Shown here one piece after another: positions 1 to 6,000 of a stretch of 7,839 bases of DNA; position 1 is the first letter of the stretch, and the number at the start of each line of letters is the position of its first letter. This DNA is from JACPWY01 sp964603655. Lineage in GTDB: Bacteria; Bdellovibrionota; FAC87; UBA2466. Made by a program: the position numbers and the translations under genes. The stretch is from NCBI GenBank assembly GCA_964603655.1, contig CAZRVZ010000209.1, positions 1-7,839 on the forward strand, read 5' to 3'. Below the pieces are notes generated by a model. The model had not been told where the DNA came from and did no database searches. It saw only the letters and a list, made by a program, of their open reading frames with translations.

Positions 1-3000
1 GAAAAAGTACAGAAAGGTCAGGAACGAACTTTGGCGGAGACGAAGATCGAGAAAAGTCTTGAAACCTCCGTTCCCATTGCCGCGATCCGGGAGCAAATAG
101 TCCGGCAATTAAAGACGATGCGGGCCAATTTAAAGGATGCCAGCGGCGAAATTTATAACGCGCAAGGGGAGCGCGTCGATCCGCAAGGAAAATTACGAGG
201 AGTGGATTTCGGTATGGGCCCCAACCAGTTGATCGCGCATAGAAGACGTATTGAACAATTGGCCCGGGATCGAGGAACAACAGATCCAGCCAAGATCAGA
301 CAGATTATTGCCCAGCAAGTCATTGTCGTGCACGTCAACGCGGAAATTCTACATAGAGTGGAAAATGATTTGATTCACCACAAATTTTATGAATTCACGC
401 CAGAAAACGTGATTGTCCTGGCGTCAAATATCGTTTTAGGACACCGGATTACTCCCGACCATGGCTTGGAGATCGACGAAAATAGCGTGACCTCTGCCGT
501 CGGTCACGGAGAAATGCCGGAAATGGGATCCCGGCCCAATTTTGTCCGAGTTTTTGATGCCGCAGGAGGCGAGTTCAGGCTTAGTTCTAAACCCCTCTTT
601 ACTTTGTTAGAAGAAAAGGGGGTTAAGATCTTACATACCCAGAGAATCAATGACTTGACGACCTGGGGTGAAGACGTCATTGATATCCGCGGGTTGATGT
701 ATTTTCTGCTTAAGAAAGGGACAGACGGAATTGACATGGCCATGGAAATGGTGGCCAATCCGGAAAAACAAAAGGGCGGTTCCGCCGTTCGGAAAATAAT
801 TAATGGAATCCTAAAGTTATTCTTGGTTGAGTCGTTAAGTTTGAAAGCCGATTGGATCAAACAATTGCAGACGGACGCTGGGGAAGGTATGTGGCCGTAT
901 AACGCCTTTAGAATTTATCTGACGGTAGATGCACTTGAAAAACTTCAAGGTCTAAAACTCCCCCGTTATCTAAAAATCAAAAATGGACGGGTGTATACAG
1001 ACGCGGTTTATGGCGATATGACACAGTTATTAAATATCAAAGCCGCCATGTTCGTTACGACCGAAGGTACGCAGCTCAATGACTTTAAGGAAATGAAAAA
1101 CATCCCTGCTGGCTTTAAGGCCGCCTTGGGTCTGATGCGTGAATTAGGGGAGATTCAAGGTGTAGTGGGCATTAGTCTTAATGTTCTAACTATTTTATTC
1201 TTGCTGTGGTTATTAGCATTAGGGAGTAGCGAGATGAGATCGGGAGGACGGAGGAATAGCTTATCGGTGCAAGGAGTAACAAGAGCGGTCGTGCGAGGAG
1301 TGAAAGAGCTGGTTCAAGGAATAGATGAAGGAATGGTAGGAGTGGAATGGAAAATTCCCGGCGGTGTGTTAAAACTGCTTCTGGATGAAATGGAATCGCG
1401 GATTCATGCTTACGAAAAAGAAGTTGTGGAAGCTATGGAACTTAATCCCTCTGTAAGCCGTCAATTCCAGATGAATCTTTCGGGGATGACCATGGTATGG
1501 ATAATTATTTTAGCCGGTGTAGGTGTACTGATGGCCAAGATTCTCATAAAATATTCCGGCACCAGCACTATTCGTCAGCTCTCCCGCTGGTTCGCGGCGT
1601 TGAAATCAGTGTTTAAAGAAAGCGAACAGTATGCCCACCAAAGACGCCAGTTGCGCGGTATAGAAGGCAAACATCCATTTGATCAGATTGGCTTGTACCT
1701 GGGAGATTTTGTTGTCAAGGCGGGATACTTCTTCGATCAAGCGCCGCTCAAACTTACCTTCGACAATTTCCAAGATGTTATTTTGATGGGATTCTTGCAT
1801 TTTGTTGAGGGTCTCTACAAGAGCGCTCGAGGCCTCTTGTCCAAGCTTTTCTTGAAGTATTTTTGGAAACGCGATTACGTAGGCCATGTTCTCTTCTCCT
1901 TGTTGAGCAAAGTTGTTGGACATCAACCGGAATGGGAGAACCGTCATGCCGTAACAACCGTAGCATCTTCATTGTTTTTTGTCAACCGGGTTTCTTTCAT
2001 CGAAATTCAATCTCATCTTCACGGCTTTTCGGTGGGTGAGATTATTGGGCTGGTTATTTTATTGATTGCGTTTGCGGCGGTCTTGTTGAAATATTCGGGT
2101 ACAAATACTATTCGTCAAATCTCTCGCTGGTTCGCGGCGTTGAAAGAAGGGCTGGCCGCCATCAATCGAGTTATTCCGCTTCGCGCGTTTGCCTCGGTAG
2201 TTGTCCTTCTTATTGTCCTTCCCGTCGTTGGTTTTGCCATGGATGCTTCTCATATTGATGCCGTCACCGGTAATCTCGGATCTTTGGCCGCCGGCTTGAG
2301 TGGTGCCGCGGTCATCGCAGGTATTCTTTTTATTTTATCCAAATTAATATCTTTTGCTCGCGCCATGAAAATGAACCGGCCGCTTCCCGTCAAGATGATT
2401 CTGAATTTCCCCGCTCGCGCGGCGCGGTCGCTGATGTATGGAATCTCGGCGGTGGTAGTGAGCCACGCGCTGGCGAGTATCTTGCATCTGGCGGTGAGTG
2501 GTGTGACGGTAGGAATTGTTTCCGTCAGCTTCTTTATTCTGCAGATTGTGATTTTTGAAATTTCGCCGCGCGCGGATCCGACAACTGAAAAATGGATGAG
2601 CGGCATTTTCTTTATGGTCAGCTTGATGGTTGGTGTCGCGATACTCAATTCTCCTTATATTCTTGCCCTGGTCATTTCTGTCTTGAAATTCCGCTTGATG
2701 ACCTTCATCGGAGTACTAGCGTTTGCCCTGCCTGAAATTTATTCCTTCTTCCAAAAGCATTTGAAGAAACTTCTGCCTTCACGCTGGGCGATGATCGCGG
2801 CGTATGCGTCGGTGTTTGTGATGTTCTTCCTGGCGGCGGAAGCCCTGCACGCCCAAACACCGACGGAACATCCGGCAACTCAAGCCGCACAACCCCCAAC
2901 ACAACCTTCAACCGCCGAGCATCATCAGGCCGTGCCACAGAACCAGCCAGGTCTGACACCAGAACAAATCCGCTCTGCTCCTGCAGTCATTCACACGCCG

Positions 3001-6000
3001 GTCCCGGGGGCCAATACCATCAGTGAGCCGGTGCCGCTGTCGCAGCCAGGGGCTCTACCCGTCTGGCAGCCTGAATCGACAACGCCCGTTGATACGACTC
3101 CTGCTGTTTCTGTGGCGCCCCCGACTCCTGTTGCCCCTGAAGCTCCGCAATTGAGCATGGACGATATCCGTCGAATGGCCCAAGAAGAATCGGGAGACTT
3201 GAGGGTCCTGCTCGTGAGAATATTGATCGTCGTCGCGGCCGCCAGTTTCTATCCGGTCAAAGAATATTTCCGTAAATTCCGTCCTTTGCAGAGAGAAGCC
3301 TTGTCTGAGCATTTGAGAGATTTCCAAGAGCCGGAAAGACGTTTTGACCGAGGAGCCGGGTGGAAGCGCTACATCATAACTCCCGCTGTGATTGCCGTGG
3401 TGACGATTGCCTGGATGGTGGCAGCAACGTATGTCTTGGCACACTTCGGGTTCGTGGATCCGGGATTCATCGCTTTAAATTCTTTTCTAAAAGTTGTTGG
3501 GGTTATCTTGCAGGCCATCATCACATATTTGCAGATGATGGTAGCCACCCTGACGGGCTCTACGGATCCTACACTTGTCTTAAGTCAACAGATGTTGATC
3601 CAAGCCTGGCATTTGGTTTGGGCGGATTTATGGCAACATCGTCTGATCTTTCTGGTCAAATATTTCCCGCCATTAATGCTGTGGCTCAGTTATCACGAAT
3701 ATGGTCATAGTTCTACCGCCGCTTATTATGCGGGGGTTGATGAGCATCTGAGAGGCCGATTAACGATCTGGAAATTGTGGAGACATACTAACGTATTCTA
3801 TTCAGTTATCCTGCCTATCCTGGGTTTTGTCGGAGGCGGGATTCCGGCACCTTTATCGGATCAATTGAATGCTCATCAGTTCCGTCACGCCATTTGGGAA
3901 GGGCCGTTCAATAACCTCAAGGTTGGATTTTATGCGGCTATTTTGGGCGGCTTGGCGCATTGGTTTTTCCCCTCTTGGGGACTTTTACCGTTTGTTTATA
4001 CCGCGGTGGGCGTCAATGTGTTTATGGCTGTCTTTAACTTGCTTCTGCCGGCGATTTGGACCAATGGTCTTATGCTCGACGGTGCCAATATGATCCTCGG
4101 GCCGCGCCCGCCTTTCGGATATGTTCCATATAACAGATTGGCGCAACTGATTCCCAATGGCCGCAGAGATTATACCGATCAGAAAAAGTGGCAGATCATT
4201 CATCGAATTATCAGCCGTCCTGAACTTATGCAAGCCCAGGCGGCTGGTGCAACGCTTGATCAACTTTGGAACAGACTTGAGCAATCAGGCGTCTTGTCGC
4301 GGCACGGTTTAGATCAGGGAATTTCTCCTCTGCAAGAGCTGTTGAATGGTTTCATGAGGGCGGGGTACATCGATAATCGCGGCAAGATTCTTCCGGTGTT
4401 TGGTTTGGTCAGTGGAGCGCGTTACCTGGAGCTGGATCCTCAATTTGAAAACAATCGCGAAACAATTTTTGAATTGCTTTCTGTTTCTTATCGTTATGGC
4501 CTTATCAGCGAGATTCCCAAAGACATCAAATGGATCAGCCGCATTGTGTTCGTGCTTCTTCTATTTCTCATGAATGGTTTTGTGGCAGCAGCTTTAGGCC
4601 TTGGGATGCTGGTGCGGGCCGTTACGGCGGGCGAATCTCGCCGTGTTTTATCCCAAGGCCAGGCTGATTTTAAGGAGAAGAAGACTGAGAATCAAGACGA
4701 AGTCAAGGCCATTATGGATATCATGGGTCTAGGCGGCGTTTTTTTCTTTGCCGGATTCGTGGCGGTGGTCATCATCAAAGAAGCTAGCTCGCAGGAAGCG
4801 TGGGTTTTGGTCATCAAAGAAGAGTTTGCCAGTCCCCTGCCGGTCTATTTCTCGAACACAAAGACAGGTGAGGTCCCCGTTCCGGAGAAAGTAACACTTC
4901 TCAATCGGGACCGGAAGGAGATCACGCTGACTCGGGAGATAAATAAAACGATGAAACCGAAAAACTCGGTCAATCCGGAGGAATTCATCTTCTTTTATAA
5001 TATCGCTTACGACGGCCGAAAAGCGGGCCATGTGATCTTTAATTTCAATTATTATTCCAATGAGATCTTCAACAAAATTAATTTCATTTATTACCTGCAG
5101 GTCGAACCTCAATTCGAAAATAGAGGCATCGCTCAAACCGTCTTTAACTGGATCGCGGCCAAAGGCCAGGAACTTTATCCCGGCCGGACGAAGTTTTCCA
5201 TCGTCAAGACTCCCAAGATCGTGCGTTTATTTGAAAAAGCCTACGGGGCCGAAAACGTCCTGATCTCTATTGGCGACATCAAGATGCAGCCGTTGAGCGA
5301 AGTTAAGGCCCAGCTCTTCAACAGGACCTATGCCATCAAGGATCAGATCGAGGACACAACGATCGGAACAGTGGTAATTCGCGATGGCCGAGTGGCGGCC
5401 ACAGAAAGCCAGCTACCCGCAGGAGTCAAGGTGAAGGTGATCCGCGGAGAAATTCGCATTGTAAAAAATGACAGAAATTTACCGATTGAAATTCAATATC
5501 TCAGCAAGTTTTTAGATAAGTACCCGCGCGTTTTTGCAAAGAATCCGAAAGTACGGATTGTAAAAGATTGGCAAGGGCAATCCATCACTGATCAAAAAAT
5601 GCCTCAGGACGCCTCCAGTCAGGGTCGGAGCCGGCAGGAAGTTGAGGAATATATCAGCAATAAAGGAGGAAAGGAAAAACTTAGCAAACAGCGAATTTCC
5701 TCACATAATAAGCAGCTCCAGAAAGCGATCAGGGTTGTTGCCGCTAATCTGTTTACAAACGAACATCACATTTTTCGCTTGCTGGATGATATGAGAGCGC
5801 GGTTCATACGGGCGCCGAATCTGTGGGGTAATTTTGGCGCTGCCAATACCAGCTTCAAGGGGAACACCCTGGTCATCCTTCCTCAAAAATCAACTCTCAA
5901 AGAGATCGTCCATGAAATTCAGGCTGTCTTAATACCGAATCTGAGCCATGAAGAGAATAACCTTCTCAACATGCGCGCGGTGCAGGCTGCCTGGAGTTAT

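Larger units (their letters stand above)
1606..2034 (+). other. Antisense-derived segment of the giant protein (residues 536-678)
   Basis: In the giant frame this stretch translates the complement of the nested gene (to 1887), then its leader and promoter (to about 1985), then about 50 bases of unclear origin. The product is rich in Phe, Leu, His, Lys and Tyr with no recognisable domain, as expected when a coiled-coil gene is read from its other strand. It probably serves as a spacer between the two repeat modules if the giant protein is made through it. The left edge of the insert is sharp at 1605/1606; the right edge lies somewhere between about 1986 and 2035. Confidence 0.6.

Noticed and set aside
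1570..1605. Possible terminator for the nested gene downstream of its stop
   Set aside because: Only a 4-base-pair CCGC/GCGG stem is visible on the minus strand and no T-run follows, so no intrinsic terminator can be supported.
1778..1972. Second minus-strand frame overlapping the nested gene
   Set aside because: It overlaps the convincing 93-residue gene in another frame, is Arg-rich without family resemblance, and is best read as a shadow.
1549..2145. Target-site duplication of a mobile element around the nested gene
   Set aside because: The repeat is too long and too diverged, and its changes are mostly synonymous, so it looks like an old protein-module duplication; no transposase or inverted ends are visible.
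2250..2648. Minus-strand open frame of 132 codons
   Set aside because: It lies opposite clear membrane helices of the giant frame, has an unnatural Thr/Ile/Lys-rich composition with no domain, and no good ribosome binding site.
3360..3710. Plus-strand frame of 116 codons in another frame
   Set aside because: It overlaps the helices and HEYGH region of the giant frame; the composition (Gly, Ser, His, Asp) is that of a frame-shifted shadow.
5660..5690. AAAGGAGG resembling a Shine-Dalgarno site for an internal start
   Set aside because: No ATG, GTG or TTG follows within a normal distance in frame 1, so it does not mark a new gene.
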